38,253 nucleotides of DNA from Trichodesmium erythraeum GBRTRLIN201 (GTDB lineage: Bacteria > Cyanobacteriota > Cyanobacteriia > Cyanobacteriales > Microcoleaceae). A program made the translations under genes and the position numbers. Shown here piece by piece: positions 28,395 to 36,444 of this stretch (position 1 is its first letter; each line of letters begins with the position of its first letter). Below the pieces are notes generated by a model. It worked only from the letters and a program-made list of their open reading frames with translations, made no database searches and was not told the DNA's origin. The DNA lies in assembly GCA_018457135.1 (NCBI GenBank), contig JAGGDU010000086.1, forward strand, positions 1 to 38,253. The letters are read 5' to 3'.

Positions 28395-29117
28395 ATGACA
28401 GAATCACAAACTAACTTTACAAAATACCCTTCATTTAATATATCTGAACTAGAGTATCAACTAGAATCTGGTTCTGAAAAAAAACAGTTGCAGGTAATTC
28501 CTAATTTAGCAAAAATAGGAGATGAAGGTGTAGAAATTCTCATGGAGTTTTTGCAGAAGAAAAAATTAGATTCGCCAACTATAGTTAAGGGAAAAATATA
28601 TCAAGTTTTACGTCAAATTAAGTCATCTAAAGTTGATGAATTTATACAAAAAAACTTTCCCTTAGGAGTTGTACCAATCAATTCAGCATCTAATATCGAC
28701 TACAGTCATTTACAAGTCAAATTAGCCCATCAAGATTTTTTAGAAGCTGATAAATTAACAATGCAAAAATTGTGTGAGTTAGTAGGAGAAGCAGCGATAC
28801 AAAGAAAGTGGCTTTATTTTTCAGAAGTAGATAGTATTCCAATTCCAGATATGAAAACTATTAATAACATGTGGTTAATTTATTCAGAAGGTAAATTTGG
28901 CTATTCCGTACAGAGAGAAATTTGGTTGGGATCAGGGAAAAATTGGGATAAGTTTCTACCAAAAATTGGCTGGAAAAATGGCAATACTTGGAGTAGATAC
29001 CCTAATGAATTTACTTGGAATTTAAGTGCTCCAAAAGGTCATCTACCTCTTTCTAATTTACTCCGTGGAGTACGAATGTTTGCGTCTATATTATCTCATC
29101 CAGCTTGGTCTAAGTAG
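28395..29117 (+). CDS. gun4: Gun4, Mg-chelatase-stimulating porphyrin-binding protein
   Basis: 240 residues, close to Synechocystis Gun4 (about 233). The N-terminal part (about residues 10-85) is the helical-repeat domain (LESGSEKKQLQVIPNLAKIG, GVEILMEFLQKKK). The C-terminal GUN4 core (about 100-235) has YSHLQVKLAHQDFLEADKLT, SIPIPDMKTINNMWLIYSEG, KFGYSVQREIWL and FTWNLSAPKGHLPLSNLLRG. Gun4 binds protoporphyrin IX and Mg-protoporphyrin and stimulates Mg-chelatase in chlorophyll synthesis. The ATG at 28395 fits the family N-terminus; an ATG five bases upstream (28390) runs into a stop after two codons. No Shine-Dalgarno is visible because a heptamer repeat abuts the start. Confidence 0.93.
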   Translation: MTESQTNFTKYPSFNISELEYQLESGSEKKQLQVIPNLAKIGDEGVEILMEFLQKKKLDSPTIVKGKIYQVLRQIKSSKVDEFIQKNFPLGVVPINSASNIDYSHLQVKLAHQDFLEADKLTMQKLCELVGEAAIQRKWLYFSEVDSIPIPDMKTINNMWLIYSEGKFGYSVQREIWLGSGKNWDKFLPKIGWKNGNTWSRYPNEFTWNLSAPKGHLPLSNLLRGVRMFASILSHPAWSK

Positions 29118-29410
29118 TTTCTACTTAAAACTCAGAGATGGGGTTAATTGTAGCTAATAGTTATGGAATTATTTAATTATATTACTTTACTGCTTTTTAT
29201 TCCATCTATAATTTATAGACATTATATTTAATTGTATAAAAGTGGTCTATTTTTATTAATAAGATATTAATGATTCATTATTCTGAATTGTATTTCATTA
29301 TGGGTATTTTCAGTGATTGCTTTATTAGTTATCAAATTGTATTTAGCAACCCATAAATAAAAATCTAGATTAAATCAAATAGAGATCCTTGAATTAATTA
29401 AAATTGAAAA
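29118..29410. other. Spacer between gun4 and the acetyltransferase gene
   Basis: About 290 bases without a convincing gene. Reading from an ATG at 29163 gives hydrophobic text (NYITLLLFIPSIIY and later FSVIALLVIKLYLATHK) broken by three stops. It may be a decayed small membrane protein, but this is weak. Confidence 0.35.
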
Positions 29411-29869
29411 ATGTTAAAGTTTAAGATTAGCCGAATTCAAAACAAACAAGAAAAAGAAAATATGTATTATCAACGTTGGGTAGTTTTAAGAAAACCGATA
29501 GATATGGAAAGAGGAACAGAAAAAGATGAGTCTGACGATGATGATTCTTCTCTACATTTTATTGCTGTTTATGAGGAACAAATTATTGGTTCGGCTAGAC
29601 TGCGACAATTATCTACAGAACTAGGAAGTATTTCATATGTTGCTGTTTTACCTAAATTTCAATCTCAGGGAGTAGGCACAGCTTTAATTCAAAAAATCAT
29701 TGAAATTGCCAAAGAAAAACAATTAAAATCTTTGAGAGTAATGTCTCGTTTGAGTGCATCTAAGTTTTATGAAAAAATAGGTTTTATAAGCACTGGTCAA
29801 CAACTTAATTTTTTAGGAATACCGCACCAATTTATGCTCTTTAATTTACCTGATGTTCAGAATTTATAG
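29411..29869 (+). CDS. GNAT-family N-acetyltransferase
   Basis: 152 residues. The acetyl-CoA-binding core is visible: strand IAVYEEQIIGSARLR (about 51-65), ISYVAVLPKFQSQGVGTALI with the Q-x-x-G-x-G/A loop (QSQGVGTA, about residues 84-91), and the C-terminal SRLSASKFYEKIGFIS typical of the family. An acidic run EKDESDDDD (about residues 37-45) precedes the core in the place of the usual alpha1-alpha2 segment. Closest in style to ElaA/YjcF-like GNATs; the substrate is unknown. No ribosome site is seen. It follows gun4 on the same strand after 293 bases, probably with its own promoter. Confidence 0.85.
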   Translation: MLKFKISRIQNKQEKENMYYQRWVVLRKPIDMERGTEKDESDDDDSSLHFIAVYEEQIIGSARLRQLSTELGSISYVAVLPKFQSQGVGTALIQKIIEIAKEKQLKSLRVMSRLSASKFYEKIGFISTGQQLNFLGIPHQFMLFNLPDVQNL

Positions 29870-30164
29870 ATTTATCTTTAATAAAAAAAATCTTCAATTT
29901 GCCTAATCAAACAACTAATATATTTTAAATTTATACACCACTTCTTATTGTTATGAGTTACAATAACAGCACTTAATAAACAAGTTTTTTAAATGCAGAA
30001 TATTAATGGTACTTTGACATTTTTTACCGAGAAAATACCTGTAGTTGCTAGTAGGAGCGAGGGAAATACAAAGCTATAGCTAAAAAAGGATTAAAGCTGA
30101 ATATGTCATGTGTCATGGAACAAGTTGATTACATGTAAAACCTTTACTAAATAAGAGTTTGATG
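29870..30164. other. Spacer without recognised features
   Basis: AT-rich; no gene or RNA seen. It borders an IS630 relic. Confidence 0.5.
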
Positions 30165-30375
30165 ATGTTTTTGACATATTTTTTGACAAGGTACCCTTAA
30201 CTAAAATGCAACAGAAATGACCGTATCAACCATTTCTGTTGTAGTGGGATAAAAACTGCTTATAAAAGACTTTAGTTGTAACCACCATAATTCAATAGGG
30301 TTAAAATCAGGAGAGCATTTAGATAGATTGAGGACTTTAGCTCCTAAAGGTTCAATCATATACTCCTTAACTTAC
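30165..30375 (-). pseudogene. C-terminal fragment of an IS630-family transposase
   Basis: The minus strand reads GAKVLNLSKCSPDFNPIELW, WLQLKSFISSFYPTTTEM and VDTVISVAF before a stop. SPDFNPIE is the signature around the third catalytic residue (Glu) of IS630 transposases. The rest of the gene is absent. It is distinct from the relic at 1240-1715, which retains the N-terminal and middle parts. Confidence 0.8.
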
Positions 30376-30552
30376 TTTATCCTAAGAATTTATAGGTAAA
30401 GCTTTTTATTCAAAAAAAACTTGAGAAAATTAGTAACTAAAATTTTTGATAATAGTCTCTTTTGTGAATGATTATAAATTTATCAAATAATAGGTATTAA
30501 AGATACTAGTCAGCAATTTTAGTTTTGAGAAATACCAAATCAATTCATGTTT

Positions 30553-31560
30553 TCAACTAACCTTTGTATGAGAACTTATTAACACTTTTTCAGAAGTTTT
30601 CTTCTCAATTATGAAGCTAAGATTACTGACAGCATACTTTATAAATTCGGACTCGTGAGATGCATCACAAGATCCTTTAATATAGATAGTTTTACTTTCA
30701 TCTTTAACTAATTTAGCTTGACAAATATATTGATAACCATCTGGTTTAAGCACAGCTAATTGAGTTTGAACTAATGTTTTATCGAAATTAATATCCAGAT
30801 GTAAAAGATTAATTTTATACTCAAACCATTCCCAACCGTGGCGGAAGATAAGTTCTCTTTCCAACACTTGAATAGAAGTTGGTAAAATACTCCAACCTCG
30901 ATAAACTTGGCTTAATAATTTTATATTCCCGGCTTGTAGCAAAATTGTTTGAAAAGATTCTCGATTAAGTAATCCATAATATCTACCATCAGGAAAGCTA
31001 ATCATAGTAGGTGCAAACCTATGACCACCAAAGTGACTTGTTTTCCAAATTCTTGTATTTTTTAAACCCAATTCAGAAATAGTTTTTTTAGCTTCCGCAT
31101 AAAACGGATTACCATATTTAGCACAACACTTATCGTGACTACCATGAGTACAAACTAATAGATCTCTTATTTGAGGATTTTGAGTGTTAGTATCTAAATT
31201 ATCTCCTGCTAAGTATTTTTGAATAATTGGAGCTATTTTTTCAGGATGATCTACGTCAAACTCATATTTTTTATAACTATTGATAAATGAAGATTTATTT
31301 TTTTCATAAATTAAAATCTTTCTGTTATTTTGCCTATAATTTTGATTTTGAGTAATCAGTAAAAATCTGAGAGACAATTTATCCCTTTTCACTTTTGCCA
31401 TCAACATCTCTAAGTTTTTTGGTAAAAAACGAGACTCGAAAGCATTATGTTTCCAAGGGTAAGGACATTCTATCAATACATAAACTGAATAATTCGTACC
31501 ACTTCCAATAATGTCTTCATCTGCTTCTCGGCAAGCGCTAGAACAAAAAAACTTATTCAT
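30553..31560 (-). CDS. Sucrase/ferredoxin-like (thioredoxin-fold iron-sulfur) family protein
   Basis: 335 residues. Matches the sucrase/ferredoxin-like family (PF06999 type): N-terminal MNKFFCSSACREADED, then YVLIECPYPW, a central Cys cluster LLVCTHGSHDKCCAKYGNPF (Cys137, Cys145, Cys146) and SHFGGHRFAPTMISFPDGRY. These Cys/His motifs fit a thioredoxin-like [2Fe-2S] ferredoxin; the enzymatic name 'sucrase' is historical. The C-terminal third (about 215-325) is family-specific with no assigned role. A good ribosome site AGGAG lies 7 bases before the ATG. It follows a JmjC/cupin oxygenase gene and its decayed copy on the same strand (gap 268 bases). It could be a redox partner of the neighbouring oxygenase, which is speculative. 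Confidence 0.88.
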   Translation of the reverse strand: MNKFFCSSACREADEDIIGSGTNYSVYVLIECPYPWKHNAFESRFLPKNLEMLMAKVKRDKLSLRFLLITQNQNYRQNNRKILIYEKNKSSFINSYKKYEFDVDHPEKIAPIIQKYLAGDNLDTNTQNPQIRDLLVCTHGSHDKCCAKYGNPFYAEAKKTISELGLKNTRIWKTSHFGGHRFAPTMISFPDGRYYGLLNRESFQTILLQAGNIKLLSQVYRGWSILPTSIQVLERELIFRHGWEWFEYKINLLHLDINFDKTLVQTQLAVLKPDGYQYICQAKLVKDESKTIYIKGSCDASHESEFIKYAVSNLSFIIEKKTSEKVLISSHTKVS

Positions 31561-31587
31561 CTTTAAACTCCTATTTTAATTATATAA

Positions 31588-31735
31588 AAATAACTTTTTC
31601 ACTAATTTCAGTTACTGGCTTTGATAATATAGCCATAGTATCTATTTATCAGTTATGTTTAAGTAATAAATTCATAAGTAATTTACCTCTCAATTTTTCT
31701 CTAATAAATGAGTTTTAAACGATATATTATCTTAC
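31588..31735 (-). pseudogene. Decayed C-terminal copy of the neighbouring JmjC/cupin gene
   Basis: Between the oxygenase and ferredoxin-like genes the minus strand reads YIV*NSFIREKLRGK, LLMNLLLKHN**IDTMAILS and KPVTEISEKVIFI. These align in order with the end of the adjacent oxygenase (EYLVKNLFSRETFTGKDII, NLLPDYDWEIDIMPMLSKLV, NERVIFVESGL), including single-base changes such as Lys to stop and Trp to stop. DNA similarity is also visible directly (e.g. AGCTTTGATAACATGGGCATAATATCTATT-like text). It is the tail of a second, dead copy; similarity fades beyond about 31740. Confidence 0.8.
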
Positions 31736-31828
31736 TATTCAGATACATACTAATTGAGTATTAATTACAATTTGATTTTCATAACATTTAACTCCTTAAT
31801 CAACATCAATAAAAAAATATATTCATAT

Positions 31829-32986
31829 TTACAGCCCTGATTCTACAAAAATAACTCTTTCATTAACTAGCTTTGATAACATGGGCATAATATCTATTTC
31901 CCAGTCATAGTCAGGTAATAAATTTATGATATCTTTTCCAGTAAATGTTTCTCGGCTAAATAAATTTTTCACTAAATATTCTGGTACTCCTCGAATAGAT
32001 ACCTCTTTACCAGAAACTAAAATTTTATATCCATCATCATCAGCCATTTTGGAAATTTTTAAACGTTGAAACTGAGACACTTTGAATTTAGTATCGATAT
32101 CCCTATGAAAAATATGAAATCCAGCTTGATAAGGTAAATTATACTGCTCAAAAGGTTTTGCTAAACCATCCAAGTAATTATTATATTCTTCGCTAATATT
32201 GTGATTATTTATATACTCTTTTAAGTCTTTAATTAAATTTTCTACACTAACATTAAAAGAAGTATCATCTATTCTTAACGCTAGACTTGTTCTCCATTCT
32301 TCTCTGTATTGTAATTGACCAATTAACCATTCCAATAAATCCACACCTGTTGAAGAGTGAATACCTAAAGTAAGATGAATAGATGGTTCCTCTTTTGTCA
32401 CTGCATAATGCCAGTGTCCACGAGGTATATAAAGTACATCTCCTGGATGTAAAATACAACTCAAATATGCTTCTTTTTCAGGTGGTGTAAAAGAAGATGA
32501 TTTTTGGTTTGGCAATGGATATTTGAAGGTGTCATTATACACATACCATTGTTTATTTCCTTCTACCTGCAAAATAAATACATCGTGAGTGTCGTAGTGA
32601 GGAGAAAATCCTTTTTTACTAGACCAAGAACAATAAGCATTGACTTGAGTTGGGTATCCTAATTCGTAGCTGAGTTTTGAAGTAAATATAGCAACTTCTG
32701 GAATCCTTCTATGAATTTGATCTAGAATTAAGGTTGCTCCTTTTTCGCACCATTGAGTAAAATTTCTATTTTCTTTTTCCTCCAGAACTTTTCCATCAAA
32801 TGCAAGTCGCACATCGGGATATTTTATTTGATGAAAGTTTAGTAGGTAGTTAAGTTTTTCCCATGAAAATAGGTCTGTAAAATCTTTCTCTCCTTTATTG
32901 GAGATAGCGATCGCTTTCTTAGTCCAGTTGTTTTCTAAAAATTCTTCTTGCTTTAATGGTTGTATTAGATGTGTTAGATACGACAT
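31829..32986 (-). CDS. JmjC/cupin oxygenase of the ribosomal-oxygenase (YcfD/NO66/MINA) type
   Basis: 385 residues. A 2-oxoglutarate/Fe(II) cupin: the iron-binding HxD is His130-Tyr-Asp132 in KGFSPHYDTHDVFILQ and the distal His is His193 (or His191) in LYIPRGHWHYA. The layout, with a JmjC barrel to about residue 215, a helical dimerisation-like middle and a C-terminal winged-helix-like part (GKDIINLLPDYDWEIDIM), is that of Cupin_4 ribosomal oxygenases. YcfD hydroxylates an Arg of ribosomal protein L16, and NO66/MINA53 hydroxylate His. The substrate here is unknown. It lies downstream of a 57-codon ORF with repeated DGGDRH units and upstream of a ferredoxin-like gene, all on the minus strand. 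The ATG lacks a strong ribosome site. Confidence 0.9.
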   Translation of the reverse strand: MSYLTHLIQPLKQEEFLENNWTKKAIAISNKGEKDFTDLFSWEKLNYLLNFHQIKYPDVRLAFDGKVLEEKENRNFTQWCEKGATLILDQIHRRIPEVAIFTSKLSYELGYPTQVNAYCSWSSKKGFSPHYDTHDVFILQVEGNKQWYVYNDTFKYPLPNQKSSSFTPPEKEAYLSCILHPGDVLYIPRGHWHYAVTKEEPSIHLTLGIHSSTGVDLLEWLIGQLQYREEWRTSLALRIDDTSFNVSVENLIKDLKEYINNHNISEEYNNYLDGLAKPFEQYNLPYQAGFHIFHRDIDTKFKVSQFQRLKISKMADDDGYKILVSGKEVSIRGVPEYLVKNLFSRETFTGKDIINLLPDYDWEIDIMPMLSKLVNERVIFVESGL

Positions 32987-33867
32987 AATTAAGAATTTTT
33001 TCTATTAATTTTTGAAGTTTATGGTCTTATTAAGTTTAGTTAAGGATTTTTACTAGCACATCATAGATTAGTCAAAGCTGATTTTTACTTTGTCTATCAT
33101 ATCATTTGAACTCAACTAAATCTTAATTCATTGATATATGGGTTTATTTAGGAATTCTTAATTTTTTAAACTTAATATTTACTTATCTTAAATAATAGTT
33201 TTCTTGTATATAGATATTCTGATATTAATGATACAGTATATTCTAAGTATATGAAGTATATATATTAATAATTAAATATTTCTTGCCCTAGAGTTTACCT
33301 CACAAAGATAGAATCCCCTGTATAATATTATTTTACTCTTCTCTACTTGTCCTGTTATCTATTACCTAAAATAGAATATTTATGCACTTTATATATTTGA
33401 TAAATACTATCTAAAAAGAATAAACACTTATATTTCAAAGCTTTATTAGGAACAGGTAAAATCAAGTAAGAATACAAGATTAATCATACACTTTTTTAGA
33501 TGAATTCCTTCTCATGTAAGGCTTACATAAAATTAGGGAAGGTTACTTTTTTTATTTAGGTGCTTAAATAAAATTCCTTACAATCTATTACATTTACATA
33601 TCTTAATTAATCTCTTAAGTTAAATGTTAAATAGTTTTTTTTCAACGCTTATTCTCTGAATTATATAAAATTATCTATTATTGCATGTAAAAAACGCTCA
33701 AAAATATTTGATATATACATATTTAGATATAAAAGGGGAAAGTTTTTACCATAATATTTTTTTTATTTGTCATGTTCAGACTAACATGGCTAGAGATACT
33801 AATGATAGGTAACTCTTAACCCCCTAAGCATCTAAAACAAACATTCAAATACTTAAATATTGAACTC
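32987..33867. other. 880-base spacer between the small repeat peptide and the oxygenase
   Basis: No gene seen on either strand. It contains the block at 33228-33270 similar to 23501-23542, and a near-palindrome TGTAAGGCTTACA (about 33514-33526). The distance makes a single peptide-oxygenase transcript possible but not assured. Confidence 0.55.
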
Positions 33868-34041
33868 TTAGTGATGACGATCACCACCATCTGAGTCAAA
33901 GTGACGATCGCCACCATCTGCGTCAAAATTTAATCCTGTTTGTGAGTTTTTTCCTAGTGAATTTTGTAGAATATCTTTTACCTCTACCTGAATTTTACTA
34001 GACCGAACTGGCTGAACATCAATTTTTTTTGACATACTCAT
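33868..34041 (-). CDS. 57-residue peptide with two C-terminal FD[A/S]DGGDRH repeats (candidate modified-peptide precursor)
   Basis: An ORF of 57 residues from an ATG at 34041, with GGAG (34050-34053) 8 bases upstream; an alternative ATG lies two codons in. The first 38 residues are leader-like: MSMSKKIDVQPVRSSKIQVE, then VKDILQNSLGKNSQTGLN. The last 19 are FDADGGDRHFDSDGGDRHH, two tandem nine-residue units plus a final His. This leader/core split with a repeated, polar core is characteristic of ribosomally made, post-translationally modified peptide precursors. The nearest downstream same-strand gene is a JmjC/cupin oxygenase of a class that hydroxylates Arg or His in protein substrates, and the core is rich in Arg, His and Asp. 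Alternative: a small metal-binding peptide (DxDGGD resembles a calcium loop; HH could bind transition metals). I know no named family. Confidence 0.65.
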   Translation of the reverse strand: MSMSKKIDVQPVRSSKIQVEVKDILQNSLGKNSQTGLNFDADGGDRHFDSDGGDRHH

Positions 34042-34094
34042 ACTAATATCTCCAAGTTGAACTAGACTTATTTTTAATAACTTCCTATTAATTG

Positions 34095-34433
34095 AAGTTG
34101 ATAGTTAGTATATATTAAATTTCTTCATCTATGCAATAGTTGAGAAATTTTTTTAATTATTGGGTTACCAATAGCTTTAAGTCTTGAGTTAGTAAAAATA
34201 CCCAATTAATTTTCAATCATTTTTAATACTAACTTTTATAGTAATCAGAAGTAAACCCTCAAGACTAAAATTAAAACTGAGAGTTCAGTATATATTAAAC
34301 TTCTTGATATAAGCAATAGTGAAGAAAAATTTTTAATTATTTATTTGGGAGCAATAGCTTCAAGTCTTAAGTTAGTCAAAATACACGAGGTAAAGTTTTA
34401 CTTATTTTTTATACTAAGTTTAGCAGTAATCAT
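34095..34433. repeat. Tandem duplication upstream of the small repeat-peptide gene
   Basis: Two copies of about 155 bases, at 34095-34250 and 34275-34433, are offset by 180 bases. Shared text includes AGTATATATTAAA, CAATAGT, TTTTAATTAT, CAATAGCTT.AAGTCTT and a final TATAGTAATCA-like end. In the minus-strand direction both lie upstream of the peptide gene, so the duplication covers its likely promoter region. Confidence 0.8.
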
Positions 34434-34508
34434 TATTTAGCAATTATGACCAAAGGTTATAAATATTTATTCTTCTTATCTTTATACTTAAATTTATATT
34501 AAATCTGG

Positions 34509-34534
34509 TAAAAAAATGTATTTATTAAATACAT
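34509..34534 (-). terminator. Intrinsic terminator of the TRAP operon
   Basis: On the minus strand ATGTATTTA and TAAATACAT form an A/T-rich 9-bp stem followed immediately by a run of seven T residues, 29 bases past the dctM stop codon. It has the form and position of a rho-independent terminator, though the stem is GC-poor. Confidence 0.6.
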
Positions 34535-34562
34535 TATCCATGAGAATTTTGGTATCAAATCT

Positions 34563-35906
34563 TTATCCACTCAATGAGGGTAGAAAATTAACAATACTAG
34601 GAAAAGTAATAATCAGTACTAAAACCAATAACTGAAGTAAGATGAACTGAATAGCACCTCTATATATTTGACCAGTAGTAACTTCTGAAGGTGCTACACC
34701 TCGTAAGTAAAATAGGGCAAAGCCAAAGGGAGGCGTTAAAAAAGATGCTTGAAGATTAGCCCCTAAGATCACACCATACCAAACTAGGTCAATACCAAGT
34801 TGTTGTGCAACAGGTACAAATAAAGGTACAACAATAAAAGCAATCTCAAAAAAGTCAATAAAAAAACCAAGAAAAAAAACAATTGCCATACTGACAATCA
34901 AAAAACCAGTCGTACCACCAGGAAGATTAAAAAGCAAATCAAACATAAAGCGATCGCCTTCGACTCCTCGAAAAACTAAACTAAACGCAGTGGAACCCAA
35001 AAGTATAAACATTACCATAGTAGTTGTGCGGAGGGTAACATCACATACTTTTCTTAAAGAGGTCCAACTAAACTTACCTTTAGCTATAGCAAGAGCGATC
35101 GCTCCCACACATCCCACAGCACCAGCTTCTGTAGGTGTAGCAATACCAAAAAATATACTACCTAAAACTAATAAAATTAAGATTAATGGTGGAAACATTA
35201 CGGTTAGCACCCTCATCCAGAGATTTTTCCCTCCAATATTTCGTACCTCTGCTGGTAAAGCAGGTGCTAAATCTGGTCGTATAAAAGAAACAATCAAAAC
35301 ATGAAGAGCAAAAGTTCCTGCCATTATTAGACCAGGCAAAATAGAACCAATAAATAGATCACCAACAGAAATTCCCAGTTGGTCTGCCAAAACTACTAAA
35401 ACCACACTAGGGGGAATAATCTGGCCTAAAGTTCCCGATGCTACAATTACACCTGTAGCTAACTCTTTATTATACCCATAGCGCAACATAATAGGTAAAG
35501 AAATTAACCCCATTGCGACTACCGTAGCAGCAACAACACCAGTAGTAGCAGCTAGAAGAGCGCCGACAAGAACAACTGCCAGAGCTAAACCACCTCTAAC
35601 TCGACCAAACAATATTCCTATTGTTTCCAGTAGTTGTTCTGCAATGCCAGATTTTTCTAACATTCCCCCCATAAAAATAAAGTAGGGAATAGCTAACAAA
35701 GTATAGTTAGCCATAATGCCAAAAATTCTTTGGGGCATTGCGGTAAGAAATATAGGGTCAAAAACTCCTAAACCAATACCTATTAAACCAAAGATTATTG
35801 CTACTCCTCCTAGGGAAAAAGCTACCGGATAACCGAGGGAAAGCAAAATCAATGCTCCGACAAACATTGATGGACCTAGTAATTCAGATTCAAAACTCAG
35901 ACTCAT
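34563..35906 (-). CDS. dctM: TRAP transporter large membrane subunit
   Basis: 447 residues with about 12-13 transmembrane segments, the DctM size class. Seen: MLEKSGIAEQLLETIGILFG, RVRGGLALAVVLVGALLAAT and TGVVAATVVAMGLISLPIML, then GTLGQIIPPSVVLVVLADQL with the conserved GxxxPPS turn, and near the C-terminus the re-entrant loop region LQASFLTPPFGFALFYLRGV. DctM is the sodium-driven translocating subunit for organic-acid-type substrates captured by a periplasmic DctP protein. It overlaps the dctQ gene by 17 bases, so the two are translationally coupled. A terminator follows the stop. No DctP gene lies in the window, so the substrate cannot be inferred; cyanobacterial relatives include a glutamate transporter. 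Confidence 0.94.
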   Translation of the reverse strand: MSLSFESELLGPSMFVGALILLSLGYPVAFSLGGVAIIFGLIGIGLGVFDPIFLTAMPQRIFGIMANYTLLAIPYFIFMGGMLEKSGIAEQLLETIGILFGRVRGGLALAVVLVGALLAATTGVVAATVVAMGLISLPIMLRYGYNKELATGVIVASGTLGQIIPPSVVLVVLADQLGISVGDLFIGSILPGLIMAGTFALHVLIVSFIRPDLAPALPAEVRNIGGKNLWMRVLTVMFPPLILILLVLGSIFFGIATPTEAGAVGCVGAIALAIAKGKFSWTSLRKVCDVTLRTTTMVMFILLGSTAFSLVFRGVEGDRFMFDLLFNLPGGTTGFLIVSMAIVFFLGFFIDFFEIAFIVVPLFVPVAQQLGIDLVWYGVILGANLQASFLTPPFGFALFYLRGVAPSEVTTGQIYRGAIQFILLQLLVLVLIITFPSIVNFLPSLSG

Positions 35907-36444
35907 GAGACTCCTGATGGGGGGCTAATTTACCTGTCAAAACTGCAAAATTTTTAATTGCTTCAGAAATTCCTTGAAGAAATAATAATATAAAGCTAAC
36001 TATAATCATTGTTTTAATTGGGTAACGGGGTAACCCACCAGGGTCAGGGGAAGTTTCAAAGATAGCCCAGGAATTTAAAACAGCACCCCAGGAAACTACG
36101 ACTATAATAATGCTAAAGGGAATTAAGAAAAATATTGTACCAATTAAGTTAGCTAGAGCTTTTCTTTTGGGACTCCACTTAGTATAAAAAATGTCTACAC
36201 GAACGTGTTCATTGTGTTTTAGTGAATAAGCACTACCCAGAAGAAAAACCAGGTCAAAAATATACCACTGGATTTCAATAAAAGCATTAGAAGTTAAGTT
36301 TTGACCAATAGTCCTACCTAGATAGCGTCCAATCACATTCCAAAAACCAACTAAGACCATTAGTATGACTAAGCCATAAGTTAGGCGTCCAATTCGCTCA
36401 TTCAAATCATCAATTATTCGGGACAGGCGTAGAAGTATTTGCAA
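35890..36444 (-). CDS. dctQ: TRAP transporter small membrane subunit
   Basis: 184 residues with four transmembrane helices (about residues 18-38, 58-75, 97-120 and 140-160), the DctQ layout. Conserved pieces are GFWNVIGRYLGR, IEIQWYIFDLVFLLGSAYSL and KHNEHVRVDIFYTKWSPKRK, the last a family hallmark. DctQ scaffolds DctM and helps dock the substrate-binding protein. The start is a TTG at 36444, chosen because a strong AGGAGG lies 7 bases upstream; there is no ATG nearby in frame. The C-terminus overlaps the dctM start. No binding-protein gene is found upstream up to the window end. Confidence 0.92.
   Translation of the reverse strand: MQILLRLSRIIDDLNERIGRLTYGLVILMVLVGFWNVIGRYLGRTIGQNLTSNAFIEIQWYIFDLVFLLGSAYSLKHNEHVRVDIFYTKWSPKRKALANLIGTIFFLIPFSIIIVVVSWGAVLNSWAIFETSPDPGGLPRYPIKTMIIVSFILLFLQGISEAIKNFAVLTGKLAPHQESHESEF

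Noticed and set aside
32265-32459. 64-codon minus-strand frame
   Set aside because: Out-of-frame shadow inside the oxygenase gene.
34095-34433. A second peptide gene in the outer duplicated copy
   Set aside because: I read the duplicated block and its flanks in all frames and found no DGGDRH-like or leader-like sequence.
34990-35304. 104-codon plus-strand frame
   Set aside because: Antisense shadow of dctM.
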